Below, piece after piece: positions 20,801 to 35,560 of a stretch of DNA of 64,000 nucleotides. Each line of letters starts with the position of its first letter. Position 1 is the first letter of the stretch. Origin of the DNA: Plasmopara viticola. Taxonomy: Eukaryota > Oomycota > Peronosporomycetes > Peronosporales > Peronosporaceae. Under the pieces are notes generated by a model. That model ran no database searches and was not told where the DNA came from. It worked only from the letters and a program-made list of their open reading frames with translations. The stretch lies in contig MBPM02000005.1 of the NCBI GenBank assembly GCA_001695595.3, positions 124,001 to 188,000 of the forward strand. Reading direction: 5' to 3'. The position numbers were made by a program, and so were the translations under genes.

Positions 20801-20920
20801 ACACCAGCGATAAAAGCTGCGCCTAAAACTAAACTGCACCAGCAACGGAAGCTGCGCCCACAACTAAGACTGCATCAGCAACAGAAGCTGCGCCTACAGC
20901 TAAGACTGCACCAGTTAGAC
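20801..20920 (+). repeat. 36-bp minisatellite, about 3.3 units
   Basis: Units at 20801-20835 (35 bases), 20836-20871 and 20872-20907 (36 each), plus a partial unit. In one frame the two full units encode Thr/Ala/Pro/Glu/Lys-rich peptides such as ATEAAPTTKTASATEAAP, like the low-complexity tails of oomycete cell-surface proteins. The frame is closed upstream, so this is at best a fragment of a former mucin-like gene. Confidence 0.65.
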
Positions 20921-20929
20921 TGCACCTAC

Positions 20930-23900
20930 CACAAAGGCTGTACCTGTGCTAAAACCTATATATTTCAGAGAGCCTTGTAGGCAAACAAAGCTTTGGTAAA
21001 GCCATTCAATCTTTTGAGATGGTGAGTGTGCGCCTATTGTCCTCTCTCACGCGGTAGTCCGGAGATACCTTCGTCTTCGGGCGATGAATATGGTAGACGT
21101 ACGACTGTCTATGTATCCGCTAGGGCTGCGGAGTAGCCTCATAAAATGACAGCGCTGTCGAAACAACCTCATTTCGAGTCAAAATTGACGCCATACTTAA
21201 CGGCGACGCGAAAGGCCTCACTGAAAAGACGGAAAAGTTCATCATATCCAGAGACAAAGACTTGGGGCAAATTCGAAAGCGACAATTTTCGAGATAACTC
21301 TTCGCGCTGCATCATATGATTTAAAGCGAGTCAATGTTGTCGCGTGATTTCAAGTGTGCGTTTGGCATTGCGTCAAACTACCTCCAGGATTTCTTTCGGT
21401 GTCAAAAGAAGTCTGGTGGCAGACACCCTTCGATAACTTTTATCAGGTTCTCTCGAAGAGAATATTTTAGAATTAGGTAGATCGAAGGGGTCCTACACGC
21501 GGTGAGAACGTTACCCTAGCGTGCGGCCAAAAGACTGCTTTCATACGAAGTCCGATTTTCAGATCGCAACAGCTTTTTGTTAGTCGTGCTAAAGCGTTCC
21601 AATAGCTTTCGTGAGCTCTGCAATGCAACAAAACTGCGACAGCTTCTGGCGTTCATTATAGCATCTCTACCTTTTAACCCACTCATATCTACTAGAAAAC
21701 CGCTCTGTTCATGCTTGCGTCTTCTCCATGAAGAGACGCTACCGAATGACTCGGTCTTATGGTTTGCCTTGGCAATCTAGCCGCGGCTCTTACTAGGTGA
21801 CCCTGCACCCTTGTGGTCTTTGAAAAAGTGATGAATTCTTCCAGCAATGTAAACCATGAGCTTTACAGCTAAAGCGACTGCTTTGCATCTTAGCACGTGT
21901 CCAAACTGCGTCAAAATGTTGCCTCACTTTGTAGTGGGCTCTAGGATCGGGCGTTGGTGAAAGCGCGCAGCCTTATAAGCACCTGGTCACTTAGCCTTGT
22001 GGCCAGTCTTACAGTAGCTACGGACACCATAAGCCAGGTATGACTACTTGTGTTCGCCTTATCAACCTCTCAATTGCGGAAACAGCGTCTAGATAAGGTG
22101 GTAAGGGCTCATATTTTGGGCGGTTGCAACATTATTCTTATCCCGTTGATTGCAATCAACCAACTTTTCGAAATGTTAGCTGATAGTTTGCTTAATAGGA
22201 CTGGTCTATAGCTGGAGACTTTGAAAAACAATTTAAGCATTTTCCACACATAATCTAAAAGTGTACGTCTTTTAAAAGCTAGTGGAACTTCCTAGCAACT
22301 GAGCCCGTGTATATAGAAAGATAAGAAGTGTGTAGATGCTTATGCCGCATTGCTAACCATAGATAGCTTGCCGGCTTGAGAATGTAGTGTATTGGCAAGC
22401 ATACCATACCGCGGGTCTTGAAGTGCCCGGATGACTCTATCTGTCCAGCTATACGTATAAAGGAGGCTACTACTGACGTTAGCAAGCTTTACATTTAGCA
22501 AGCACCTTTTTTTATTAGAGTAGCATTTGCCCAACGTAGTAATAACCTGTGGGCCCCTGTATGATCTGGAAGGCCATAGTATTTATCATAACAATCTTGC
22601 TGTTAAATTCCGGATTATGTTGGCTGAAGCAAGTGCCAAAAACAATACCCTATTAAAGCGGCACACAAAGACGTAATTCCATTAATATCAGCCGAATCAA
22701 AGACAAAGTCGAAGCTTAAGGATTCTCAGCATTCCTCAGGTAGTAAGAGCGCTGTAAAGCAGTCGACATATGAGCCGTGAAGTTGACCCTAAGTTGCACA
22801 TTTTACCAAAACCTTAGCTGTTCCATTTTACATGAGAAGTCACCAATATAATTGTAAAAGGGTAAGCTTTCTCTTGCGGACCACATAGCGACTTATTGTA
22901 GCATTATGTGCCTCCGAAAGTATACCAGATTTCAGGCCTTTAGCTTTTGAGCAAACACTTTGACTGAATCTTGCGAATTTAGCTGTCGTGAAGTAGATCG
23001 TCTGCCCACTCATAGAGATGCATTGCCGAAGGATTGAGTTTTTTACTTTGACATCTTCGGCTGCTATATAGAGTCGCATTGAAAGCGTTGAACGTTTATT
23101 TGATAAATACGTCTGGCCAATCCGTTTGCCATCCGAGCTTTCAGCCAGGCTGATGCGCGTTGACTAATACAATCGTCTGCACAAAAGTTTATCGGCGAAT
23201 ATATTGTCCTTTTCCGGGCTATTATATATAATACGGATGTAGATTTTGTGAATTATGACAGCCACTTTAGAACAAGTGGAGCATATTCCCCGCCTGAGGT
23301 ATGCACTGTTTAATGGGTCACAAAAGTCTTAAATAATACCAAATTTTTAGTAGTGCATACTTAATGGCAAGTATTTATTTTGTTACTAATGATGTAGCTT
23401 CGCTCAGTAGCCCTAACTTGACTGAACTAAACGAGACAAGTTACTTACGTCCGTCCTCATTGAACTGTTACAACGCACAGTCGACAAAGTGTCACAAACG
23501 AAGTTGTATGGCTTTTTCTCACCCGTCCACTCGAGAATAAAAGCCTTCCATACTGTTTTTTATGTTACTGTACGCGTCCTAATTCCGACGAAATTCTTAC
23601 ATTCGACAGCTCGATTCATTTAACAACGATGGTGATGACATAGCGGAGTCCATTCGAAGGCTGCATTTACCAGCAAATAGCCCTACGGAGGACATATTCT
23701 CTGTACATAAGATACGCTTAACTGCGTTAGCGACTACTTATTCACTGACATGCACTTGAGCCATTCTGGTAGGTGGACATTGTGCTTTCTCACGTTCGTC
23801 TTTCTGTGCTCTGTGTGACTATGGACAATAATTCCATTAAAGTGTGTCTGTGCATACGAATTTTTGATGACTTAAAGGATGGTGCCACCATTTGAAAATA

Positions 23901-26900
23901 TACTACTTTCTTCATTATGTTGACTACTCAGCATGATTTTGGATGTAAATTGCTCAAAACTAGCTAGACGAGTTGCCACATTTAGTTTTTGGTGAGGGTG
24001 TACGATGCACCACTTGTTATTTAGCCTTCTGACACATAATGCCGGCGAAGAATAAAGGTGTTACTCGCTTGACTTCTCGTGATCCGTTAGTGCGTCTATG
24101 GCGTCAATTTTTTTCTTTAGTAGAGTGTTATTCAGCATTTGTTCCCTCGAACCAAGCTCTACAGAAAGTAACATTTTGAGGTCATAGGGGCGATTATTTT
24201 ACTACAAACATCAAATGCGTGTCTTTGCGGTAGATGGCATCAAATATTCCGGCTTCTTTGCAGGAAGCTATAGCTTTACAGCAAGTTCAAGATGATTAAG
24301 CCGTCGTGACTTCGCCTACGCCACATATTCAGGTAAATGCAAAGAAGCAGTTAGGTCCGACCAGCTAATTACACAAATTCAGTGCTGGCTATGCGGATCT
24401 CGCAATTTCTTTGTCGTTTCCACCAAAAAAGTATATTACGCGAGAGCCAATTAAAACTTGCTTTGAATTGTATTAGTAGAAGCTTTCAGTAGGCTCGTAT
24501 TCTGGCATGGCCGGATGAGATTAAACTGTTTAGCATCGTTTGCGACGCTTCCGAGTATACAATCGTTTGTGCCTTGTAACAACTCGATGAGGACAGACAG
24601 AAGTGAGCCATTTCAGACTAATCCAATCGGCTCAAAGCTAACGAACGATGCCACTGGATTGCCCTTAGGTACGCCCTAATTAATATTTCGAGTGGAAATT
24701 GAGACCTTTGTAATATATTTAAATAGCATAATTTTTATGACGGCGCCCACTCGTCCCAAATAATGACAACATTTTTTGCGAAAGAATGCAGCCGTGCAAT
24801 GTACAAACTCATCAAGCTAAATGTACTTGCCGATACGCTTTTTCGCGTACGAAATATAAGCTGGCCCATATCAGCAGTTTAGAAGCTTTATCGACGAATG
24901 CTTTTGTCAGGCATATGTAGCCGATGACAAAATTAATATTTGAATGCGGTTTTAACCCGCAGGCAAGAACATCAATGTCGAGTGGTATGATCGCAATTTA
25001 GTTGCTATAAGTAGGCAGACGGTCTGCTCCAGAATAGGGTATTCGGCAGATTCAGTTGGAATCTTTGATAGACTCCGAACGACGAAGCATTGGAGTAATG
25101 TACACTACTGCAGTCCATATTAGCCGAAAAGAAAAAAAAAATTTTTTTAGGTCTCAACAGCATATTGGAGCACAAATGGGTACCCAAGTGCGTAAGAAAT
25201 TGTCAGACCTGCCAGTCGATTAAATAAGCGGCTCATTCGTTGGCTTTCATTCAGAACCAGCCACTGCCAGTGGACACCTCAAAGTCCAGAAGCTTCGACA
25301 CAAATTGTGTTTTGCCAAATTTGATGTCAGCACGGTAATAGTATTGTTCGTGTACCGCGTGCAGGATGCACCTGTTCCAGTCAGTATATTAAGGCACCAA
25401 CCAGCAATGCTGTTTATGCATTGGGTATTTAAGTACCATTGTCTTCTAAATGCGATGGAGTTCGGTAGGGACTCGCGGATAAGCAAACACTGTTTCCACT
25501 ATCAAAACTCGTTTGCTAGTGCCGACAACCGCCAACTAATAGACCAAAAGAGTCGTTTGTGTGTTTCGAGATACACTGCACGGCATGTAAGCTAAGGAAC
25601 CACATATGTCGACCTACAAGTTATCTATGGTTAATTTTGGACATAATCATCTGTCCGAGTTGTACATCCTCTCGGAAAAATATCAGGTACCCTAGAGCTT
25701 ACAATTTTAAAATTTAGTTAGGTGGGAGATCTTCCTATTTGGGGACAATGTCCACACGAAAGGTTTATTCAACTATTGGCCAGTAAATTTAGCAGGACAA
25801 GGTATGCGTTTGCTTCTAGCCAAAAAAAAAAACAGAATTAGAATTCGTGAGTAGCCTTTTGAATCTGTTTATTGAATTGGACAAGTGTTCTTTAATACAA
25901 ATCATATCGCTTAAAAGGGTAAGTTTCTTATCTTTAAACTTATTGACACACCAAATTTTTTTACCTTTAGCGAGCCGAGAAGGCAAATAATTTTGACACA
26001 CCAATAAAGTATGCAGAGCGTATTTTAACTGAAGGACTCCTTGTCGTACACTCATATCTTTAAAATTTATCTTCGCTCGTGATCTTGCCAATAGTACGAG
26101 CGCGAGTGGTCTTGCGGAGCTAGAAAATTCCACTGCCATCGCCGCATCGGACGTAAGATGGCCCGAAACTTGTTATTGTGCGCTTACATCGACCGGCATA
26201 GCCTATAGTTGTTTGCGATGGTAAATGACTGATAGATGCTGCTGCCTTGCGCTTAGACGCACACCGGGCGCTCCAGCTTAGTAGCAATGTCAAACAATCG
26301 TTAAGGGCGTTAAGGGTCAATTTAATGTTAATGTACTACGCCACGATCGCAGGGGCCGAGATGCACTTCTTGACGACCAGAACATATAACACTCCCAAAG
26401 GGTAAGCGCTGAAAAGCAGAAGCGCTTTCACGGACGCCAAGAGCTTCATGTGCAGTTACGCTATTTTTCTGCTGCTCTAATTTGTGAGAAGCTCTAAGCT
26501 TGCTCCAGCATGACTAATCGAATTAAGGATGTCATGTTGCGCCTAAAGCATTTTGTAAGACGGCTTACGTTGTTTGGCTGCCCGTCAGGTTGCCCTCATA
26601 CATGCGCTCAAATGTCACGTTACCATGGCTCGGCTTGGCCTTCCAAAGCCAAGAAATCTCGTAGTTGAGTTGTGTCCACCTCATCAAGAACGAATTATAC
26701 TATTAGCTCACGGACGTAAAGTATCCCCTCCAATGGAAATTACTTTTTGGGTTGGGTAATACGGATAAATAAAAACTAAGCATGCAATTGCAGTTAGCCT
26801 AACCTTGACGTTGAACATTTTATTTCAAGCCGTACGGTCTACTAATCCTAGAGTTGTACTAATACAAATAGCTTTAAGCCACTACTGTAGCCAATTCTAC

Positions 26901-29900
26901 CGGTTATCGCTGGCCGCTGCGCCGTTATTTTCATAGCCTTCGGCACCACAGATGAATAACTCAAACGTTGCAACGAAGATAGGCACTAAAAGCACCTACT
27001 TTCCATTAGAGCCGATCTTCATCTTGGTCTATTTCGCAGGATAATCATATTTTGGACATCGTCGGCATGCAATAAAATGGAGTGAGTGGTAGTGACAATC
27101 ACTGTGAAAACAGTAAATACAGATCAACTTGATCGTGTGCGAGACGGCAAACTCCCTGTCGATGCCAGAATTTTCGTTTGGAGGCACGCTCGCCGTTTTA
27201 CAAGTCCTCGGTCTCTTTCATTGCTTTATGGCTGCATTGAAAGAAGCTTGCGAATTAGATACTCGATGTTTAGCTTGCGGCCAATCAAGTATTCCCTTTG
27301 CTTATTCATTTTAAATGAATTGCAGCATTTTGCGCCAGCTGGTTCAAACTGAAACCACCCAGAGCTCGAAAAAATGTTTAATTTTGCTATTGAAAAGGAG
27401 CGAACTCGTACACGGAGTGCTGTAACGATCGGCTTTGTGAATCTGTTTTGGGATCTGTATTTATATCGATTGTATTCTTAGTCTTGCCCTGTGGGTATTG
27501 AGCTGTTTTGCATTCGATTTCGACCAAATAAACGTCTTGATTGAATTATTTAGTCTGATTGGATCATCAAAAGTCGATGTCGGTTTAGACTTGATGGTCG
27601 GCATTCCAACCAGAATCCACGGATGCATATACAGCCCTGTAAGCGTAGCGCACATGACTTTTGGATGATAATGGAAGGTGTCATGCATGTCAAAGGGATT
27701 CAGATCATCTCAAAAAAATCTCATTTGAAGCATTACAGCCTTAGTGACTTATTCTTTTTTCAAGATGACCCTTATCTGCGATAAAACAAATCTGATATCC
27801 TCAATAATTTGCGTATCTGAGGACGCGGCTTCCCGCGATCAGCACTATTTAAGCTTTTATAAGTAATAAGTTTCTCGCCGAAGCTTCTCATTCCGTGTTG
27901 CTATACTTTTACGTTTTTCTTTACGTCTGAGTTTGCTGAAATCGTCATTTCTATGCGGGGTACCTTCAATTTCATCGAGAGAATTTCATGCGTCGGTGAG
28001 GCAAATATACAGAATAAGGTACTTACCTATTACTTAGATCACAGGCTGCACTGCGATCTTCGGTGCCCTCATCGTTAGTGAAAACGTAAGAGTTGAGTAA
28101 TGAATCTTCTTTTGGTAGCTTTTTTTAGTTCATGTCGATGAAAATTTTCTCAGTGCTCTGCAATATGCAAATACCGCTTATTTAGTGATGTCATTAGCAA
28201 TTATGCTTTCAATAACGCATCTTTACATATCCTTACAACACCAGCGCTATAAAAGTCATGAAATGCATACGTATCACTAAGTTTTCTTTGCTAGTCTTTC
28301 ATTGCTTTTTAATGTGCGCCTAGCTACACATCTCAAAGCAATCGGCTTGTCCGAACTCCCAGTCAGACGAACATCTTAGTATAATATACTCTCAGTACTT
28401 TCAGCAACATGCCACGGTGCTCGGTTTGATCGTAGCTTTGGTGGTTAAAGTCAACAAACTATTTCTTAGGCATTTGCCGATATTGATATATTTACCACAA
28501 AATCATCATATGAAGCAACTTATCGCATTTGCCTTAGTGCTACTACTTGAATCGTAAACGACATTGTTGGTCGTCTTGGCGGTGTGAACCGCATCGGGAG
28601 CTTTCGTGGGACAAATATGATCATATGCGACTTGTGGAAAATGGCTTGGGCCATTAGGTTGATGATATTAATCTGAAGTAGTTCCGTTCGATCGCTCCAA
28701 CATTTATCTATTGAAACCTGCCCCAAAACCGTGCTCAAAAATTGCGTGGGTCTTGATCAAATTTTGATAGGCTTTAGTAGAAGTAGGTGTCGGACAGATG
28801 GCGACCGTCCAACGTTTTGCTAACTTTATCCCCACTTTTGCGGCACTGACCAAGAGGCTGGTCTTTACGATCGTTTTGGCAAAAACGGCAGTGAGCGTTC
28901 CAAGGATTTAATAGTGATGACTTCTTCAGTCGTAGTATCTAGTGTTACTCCTTTTCAAATCCGCTTAGTGGCTTACGTGTCAATCCAGGGGCCCCATATG
29001 CGGCTTGGCTTAGAGTCAATCATACATTCAGAAAATGCTGCTCCCGATCACCATCGCTCAGTGTTTACGTACCACTTCACACGCAGTGGTTGGGCCTCAC
29101 CCCCACTAGCAAGGCTTACAGCTGTACGCCGATTATTACCGGCATACAGCTGCTCTCTGCGAACTCGATCAGTGAGCGCTTTAGGTGCCTCTCTTTATTT
29201 GTAAAACTTGTCTTCGTTATTGTCGGTGGGCATTTTCGGCATGCTAAGGACGAACACATAAAGTAATCAGGTCCAGCGTCTACGCCGAAAGCGCTTCTAC
29301 TTCCTTGCAGAGATTAAATTGACTCGCTAACTTTCGGCTTGGTGCAAAGCACCTAAGGCCTTTGACCTTTAACTAATTCATGATGTGGTGCTTTTGTCGC
29401 GACATATTATGTATAAGGTCATAAATCACGTGCTACTTCCCTGCGGTATACAATGCGATTGGCTGGTCGTGGGATTTTGGCTTTTTGTGCTTGGAGTAGG
29501 AAACTTCTCAACGGTAAATGATAAGCTCACCATCGATAAAGCCATCGACGGGTGCCCCTACGATATCTGGTGGTGGGGTGATTTAGCTCCCCCCCATCAA
29601 CATATCTGGTATATACAGGGACGGGATCTTCTGATCAGCCCTAACTCTTTAACACTATCCTCACCCGTGCGTATTAAAGCTACTCGGTATTTGTAGCTAC
29701 GTTTAAGACATTTTTGGAATTTTTTTGGTGTGCACGGATCGTCCATAAAAATGGTGACTACCACCACTTTTGCGAGAGAGTTGCTGATCACTCCAGCCAG
29801 CACATGGTAAGACTTCACCAAATTTGGCCGTGCATTTGAGTAGTAGTATGGTTTGCTGCATCAGCTCATCCAGATTGACTATGTCGCCTTTATCGTTCCT

Positions 29901-32900
29901 CTAACAATGGGTCTCCAGACTTTTGAGTTAAGCAGGAAATTCCTTATGAGTTTATCGTGGCAGATTTCTCTCTGCCATAGTGATAACGACTCAGCTTCAT
30001 GCCTGTAAGTGTGACGTTCCTGCAGAGCGCGATATCTTTTCGCCGCGTACCAAGCCGCCCCAATCGCAGAGAGAGAGAAGAATGGAGACTCCCAAGACGT
30101 ATAAGTCACCATTCCTTCTCGAAACTTGTCACATTTTTTAACTTGTGTCGCTCTGCAGAAGCATGCACATAGTCAAAAATGTGGGGTTTAATGCTAATCT
30201 AAATTGAAGACGCTAAATTACACGACAACCTTGTCATTCGCGCCTAGTGCATCGAAGATATGCCCAAAGATGAGCGTGTATTTTCGAGCATCACACTAAA
30301 CATCAACGAAATCACACCATGTTATCCGACAACGACTCGATCGCTGATAGAATACACCACGTGCATCGGAAAGGTCCGCCTTTGATACCATGGCTTAAAG
30401 CCAGCCATTCTATTTCACGGCTTGCGGCGAGTATAAGCACCCTTAATAGACGAGCTACTTTACGCGCAATGATCGTTTTTTGCCTGGGCCCGACGTCAAC
30501 CATGACGCCTATGAGTAGCAGTGCCTCGTGATATTGATCCCATGATCCTGAAGCTGCGCTTCTTCTTTCTTCCAGTAAAGTCACGATTGGAGCCGCGTGA
30601 TGAGTCAATTCTCTTCGTTTGACTAAAATACTCGAGCTGACCAAATTGTTTGCCTTGATCAAATTAATTTCTGTAGCGAGTTGCTACCACAAAACTTGAA
30701 GGGCCCAGTCACAAACTGCACCCCGGACTGTTAGGCGGGCTCCGATGATGATTAACTATGAGCACCCATTAAAAGGCTGATTAAATTCTACGTTGGCTCT
30801 TGGCTTAGCAATGATACTTGATTTCTTTTGCGTGTCAAACTGACCGGTGCTAAAGTGAGCTAGAAACTTCAAGACGACACAGTAGATATACAATAGGTCA
30901 TGCGTACAGTTGTCCCTTGCAAAAGCACCCTTCTCTTCCCAAGACTTCTTTTCGTCCAATAGAGATTTGTATCGTCCGATCCAGGTAAACTTCGCCCAAT
31001 GTGCATCAGTGCATAGCCCGTGATACTACGTGGCTCAAAAGAATCTTTTGATCGCAGTGATACCGTCCTGTTAAGTCCTAAGACTTCCATCGCATTTAAC
31101 GCTAAACCTAACTCTTTTTCCTAGTCTTTGACTTAGGTAAAATCTTTGATGTAAAAATTAAACATCTTCTGCCTAATTGGGCACTTACACCTGCTTAACC
31201 GGACTGGTTGTCCATATATTATTTTACGTCGCGGCTAAGCAATTACAAAAGTCCATCAGATATGCAAACTGTAGCTAACGGAGAAAAATGTTCCGTCGTT
31301 GCACACGAGGCATCAGAAAAATTTAGATAGTAGACTTGGCTTTCACGATTGACTACGCTGATGCTCTTACTAGACAGATATCGACAGTTACGCTAATCTT
31401 AGGCATGTATCATAATAAAGGTATCAAAGTCATCCGGTAGTATTACAGACATCCACTTAACTATCGATCACTGGTTTTATTTCATTTATCAACCCAACTA
31501 TCGGTGTCGCTATTTAATCCTAACAAACATCCTTAATCTACGAACCATCGACACAATCGCAAACGTCCAATGCATTCAGTCTCTTTATTAACTCTCAATA
31601 ATTAGAGTGCACTGAGAGACAACCCTGAATTTTAATTGTTAAATTAACGGTCTTCAGAGTGCAACAGGGTTACGAGTGTTACACGGATTGAAATCACTCA
31701 ACTTTGTGACATTGACAAATTGAACATCAGCTCGGCGCTAAAAGAAGAATTAAAATAGCATATTATTCGTAAAGATTACGGATTAGGACCGCCCAATTGA
31801 CTAACCATCCCACATTCCTTGATAAAAAAGGATGATTAATCAATCAATCCTATATTTTATTTATTCGCTTATTCATTATATTATTCACAGTATTCATATA
31901 TCTATCAATATCTTTTCGGGCGAGCTATAAAAACCTTAGCATAATTTTCGTTCGACTTTATGATGATTGTATCCAAATGGCTTGACAAAGTCAGCGCGAG
32001 CAGCCCGCTGGTTTTTACCGGGTCTCAATAGCGCTGTCTCGAGGATGACTTTGTTTCGCTGTGTGCACGCACGACAGCGCAGAATTCGCGCAGCACGAAG
32101 TCATTCTCTACAATACTTACCTTGATAAATATGTCGGTTTAGACAGTGCTGAGACTAGTGATTATCGTGACGGCATCGAGCAGAAAGCCCGCTAGTCTTG
32201 CTGCTGGTTCCCAATACTTACTTGACTAGTGCATGTCAGGAGAAATTATACGGCATACCGACGACGACGGCCAGCCTCTTCAAAATGTTCTTTTTAATCA
32301 TGCCATTTTGATCAGAACATATCTAAAAAAGGTGTAGTCAAAATATTATTACATTATGGCGACTCGGTGCTTAACGCCCTAGTTTTAATCGTCACACTAA
32401 TTAAGTAAAGGAGCTGCTAACCAGCCCCCCTCTTTCGCTAGCCAGTCCCCCTCTTCATACAGCACCCCTATTCGAAACATTTTAATTTCTTTTACTTAAG
32501 TAAAAAGCTTTGCAAAAAATCAACACATTTACACACACGCTTCGAAGAATGTGTAGTACAATATTGGCTGGTGAGACATACTTATTAGTTGCTGTGCATT
32601 ATATATGGCGTCTGCTGTTCCGAGCACAAACAAAATCGTATGTGAACGCATTGGAACCCTTAGCAAATTTGCAAAGTCGGGCAGTGTGAGGTGCAAATTG
32701 TAAAATGCTTAATTCCACGCAATGATCCGCGCCTATACTACACACAGGTTTGAAGTGTTTTTGCGCAAAAAAAACAAAAGTATCTGTGTGTATTTAAGCG
32801 TAATACTACTTAATGTGTACTGGTTTCTACTTTGGATTGACGGGATACTTATTTGCGGCACTTTTACAATTGTAGCTAGCGTTTATTTTGCCCGGATTGT

Positions 32901-33429
32901 CACTTTATGGTCCGGATTCTATCCTTAGGCGACTCGCCACGAACGATCTGATCGTTCCAACTTTTTGGTGCGCACATACCGAAGCCTCAGTAAACTCCTG
33001 TGCATAAGTTGCCAATTTCGTCATTGTAGACTTGTAAACTTCCACGAAGCGAGTCGGATATGAAAAGCAAAGACTGCAGTGATGTTAAAAGTACTTTCTT
33101 CCTGACGCGTCAAACAACAGAATGAAGCCAAGAATACAAAAGAAAAGCGCAGGCCCTCTTTTGTGGCAATGACATGAACGAACGATCGCGTGATGCCCCC
33201 TGCTTGCGAGTGAAACGATCACAAAAATGGTAAACAATATCATATGACCCGGCGTCGCATAAGTATATATATAGTGATGGCTATTATGGGGATATGGGGA
33301 GAAATCCTGTGTTCGATATCCTATAGAGCATTTGAATTTAATGGTGCTCGCTCCAGCCTATCATAGATCTCAATTCTAAGAAGGGGGGGATTGGTTAGCG
33401 GCTTTCTTTAATAAATCTTAAAAAGAAGG
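20930..33429. other. 12.5-kb stretch without recognisable genes
   Basis: Only short frames up to about 116 codons occur on either strand, and none shows a domain, signal peptide with RxLR motif, or retroelement protein signature that I can recognise. Sequence is AT-rich with scattered homopolymers. Around 31580-32150 there is promoter-like sequence (a TATAAAAA box near 31928) in a stretch that could be a solo LTR, but no partner copy is visible here. Probably old, decayed repeat DNA. Confidence 0.5.
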
Positions 33430-33430
33430 G

Positions 33431-33519
33431 AAACTTTAATTTTCACTCACCCTTTCGTTAATTTTCACTCACCCGTTGATCAATTGGTCAGATTTAGCAT
33501 TTTTGAAGTGCGCCACACT
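33431..33519 (+). repeat. Left MULE inverted repeat with duplicated outer part
   Basis: The main arm 33458-33519 contains CACCCGTTGATCAATTGGTC and runs to GCGCCACACT. Just outside, TTAATTTTCACTCACCC is present a second time at 33436-33452, giving a tandem outer end not seen on the right. Confidence 0.85.
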
Positions 33520-33608
33520 TGGTCTAAACTCATTACTAAACTCATTTTCTACTGTCACTTTCTATTCCCACATCCTTCTACGCACCCATATCCTACTCAG
33601 CATCCACA

Positions 33609-35502
33609 ATGAACAGCCTAGCTCCCCCTCCTGCACTTTCTTACCAATCCTTAGAGGAAGCGAAAGATGCCATTTTATTCATTTTTTATCAGAAGGATAT
33701 GCTCTTGTAGTGTTACACACCAGAAAGGTTGGGAATAAAAGAGATGGTGACGTTAAGGCCCTTATCCTGAACTGCTTCAAAGGACGACGTACGAGAAAGG
33801 AGCAAAATCCGGATAGAGAAAGGGTGCACGTGGGAACGGTCAAGGCAACTGGTTGTTTATTTACCGCAAGCATACGGCTAGAGGGCGGACTTTGGCAAGT
33901 GGAAGATACAACGGAGAGCACAATCATGAACCATTTGTGCACGTTTCAGCGCATCCACAATGACGACGATTGACGGAAGAACAAAATGCAGCAGTTTTGA
34001 CTCTGGGACGCGCCGGGGTGACTCCTGGGCGCATCATCACCTCGCTACGCCAAAATGATGGCATTATTTCGACTGCACAGGACGTTTACAATCTTCGCAT
34101 AGCGGAGCGAAATAGGTTGTTAGCAGGGCGGACACCTCTGACCGCTTTGCTCGATAACCTCGCAAGCGAGAAGCTGTATTTCACACAGCATGATGTGGAC
34201 CAGAAGCTCACGCATTTGCTTATTATCTCAACGTTGGCAAAAGAAATATGCCAACATGATTGTGCCAACCGCGTTTGGATCATTGACGCAACTTACAAAA
34301 CGAACAAGTATGGCTTCCCCCTGCTTCATTTTATCGGCGTTGCGGCAACGAACAATACCTTTACGTTTGCGTATTGTTTTATGAAAAGTGAGCACACGGC
34401 TGATTACTTGTGGGCACTGTCCCCTATCGCCGATTTATTCCAGCAATTCGGCGTGAGAGCCACCGGCACCTTTGTGACGGACAGGGATCTTGCTTTGATG
34501 AATGCCTTGGAAAGGGTTTTTTCCAAATGCCGTTTGGTTACTTTGCCGATGGCATATTAGTAAGAATATTCTAGCAAGACAAAAACGAGCATTTGAGACA
34601 AACGAGGCATGGGGGGAAATTTCAAGGCAATGGCATCGCCTTGTCCTTCAAGAAACCATTGCTGGCTACGAAAACCAACTTGCAGCGATGCAGCAGGAAT
34701 TGTCAAATTATCCTCAAGTCATGCGTTACGTCGAGGAAATCTGGCGGCTGGAAGGTTGGACATGTAACTATCAGCCGCGTAGAGAGTGCCCACGCGGCTC
34801 TCAAACGATGGATTGCCAGCTCAACGGTAACTTTATTTACCGTTGACGTTGCAGTAAAGCTAGCCTGCGAACGACAAACTCGTGCGCAATTGTATTAGTC
34901 CCATGGTCCAAAAGCATGCCAAGCAGAGGGCTGTCGCGGATATGCAGTGCGGTTCGCTATTTTCCCAAATCATGGGAAAAATTTCCGAGGAAGCCCTCCG
35001 TCGGACGCATCGAGAGTACACCCTGGGTTATATCGATGGGAATCGCGGTAATGGCCGTGTCGTTTGTGCTAAGTTGCTTACTTCGACAATGGAACATCTT
35101 TGCCGCCACGTTTTGCTTGGTCGCACAGAGCCACTTGCGGTTGACGACTTCGATCAACATTGGCATCTCGCTCAACCTGCTTTACTGGTAAAGGCTGCCA
35201 ATGTTCCGCCGAAAATTGAAGACGCTCTAAACGAACTCAGGAATCAGTATGCAATTGCTGATAATCATAACAAGAGAGTGCTTCTCCATCATATTCTTGA
35301 TGTTCCAACAGTTACTCTGCAGGAGCCAGTGCGTGTTCAAGCGCGCGATAGACCATCCGGTTCTACCAGGCGTAACCCATCGCACTTTGAGCTCGTGGAG
35401 AATGCGGAAAATGCTCCACCGCGACGAAGATGTCGCAATTGCAATCAAGTAGGGCACAACTCTAGAACTTGCGCAAATCAAGGTCGCGCTCCCCCAGCCT
35501 GA
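33609..35502 (+). pseudogene. MULE transposase, frameshifted
   Basis: The likely start is the ATG at 33609 (MNSLAPPPALSYQSLEEAKD). The frame shifts near 33690 in a T run. A FAR1/WRKY-GCM1-type domain follows, ending KATGCLFTASI, GLWQV and NH. After a break at about 33972 the DDE catalytic core follows: IDATYKTNKYGFPLLHFIGV, then TFVTDRDLALMNAL. After a break near 34550 comes LLCRWHISKNILARQKRAF. After a break between about 34790 and 34890 the C-terminal part follows and ends in a CCHC knuckle, CRNCNQVGHNSRTC. Domain order is as in oomycete and plant MULEs. All parts are on one strand inside the TIRs. It cannot make a full enzyme as it stands. Confidence 0.9.
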
Positions 35503-35560
35503 TAAAGTTGAACCTTAATAAACAAAACGTCGAAATACATGCTTTATAAGTGTTTAGATT

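Noticed and set aside
21577..21780. Frame containing an RLLHEE string resembling RxLR-EER effectors
   Set aside because: No signal peptide, wrong spacing and no support as a gene.
31580..32150. Possible solo LTR with a TATAAAAA box
   Set aside because: No second copy in the window and no clear TG/CA ends with target duplication.
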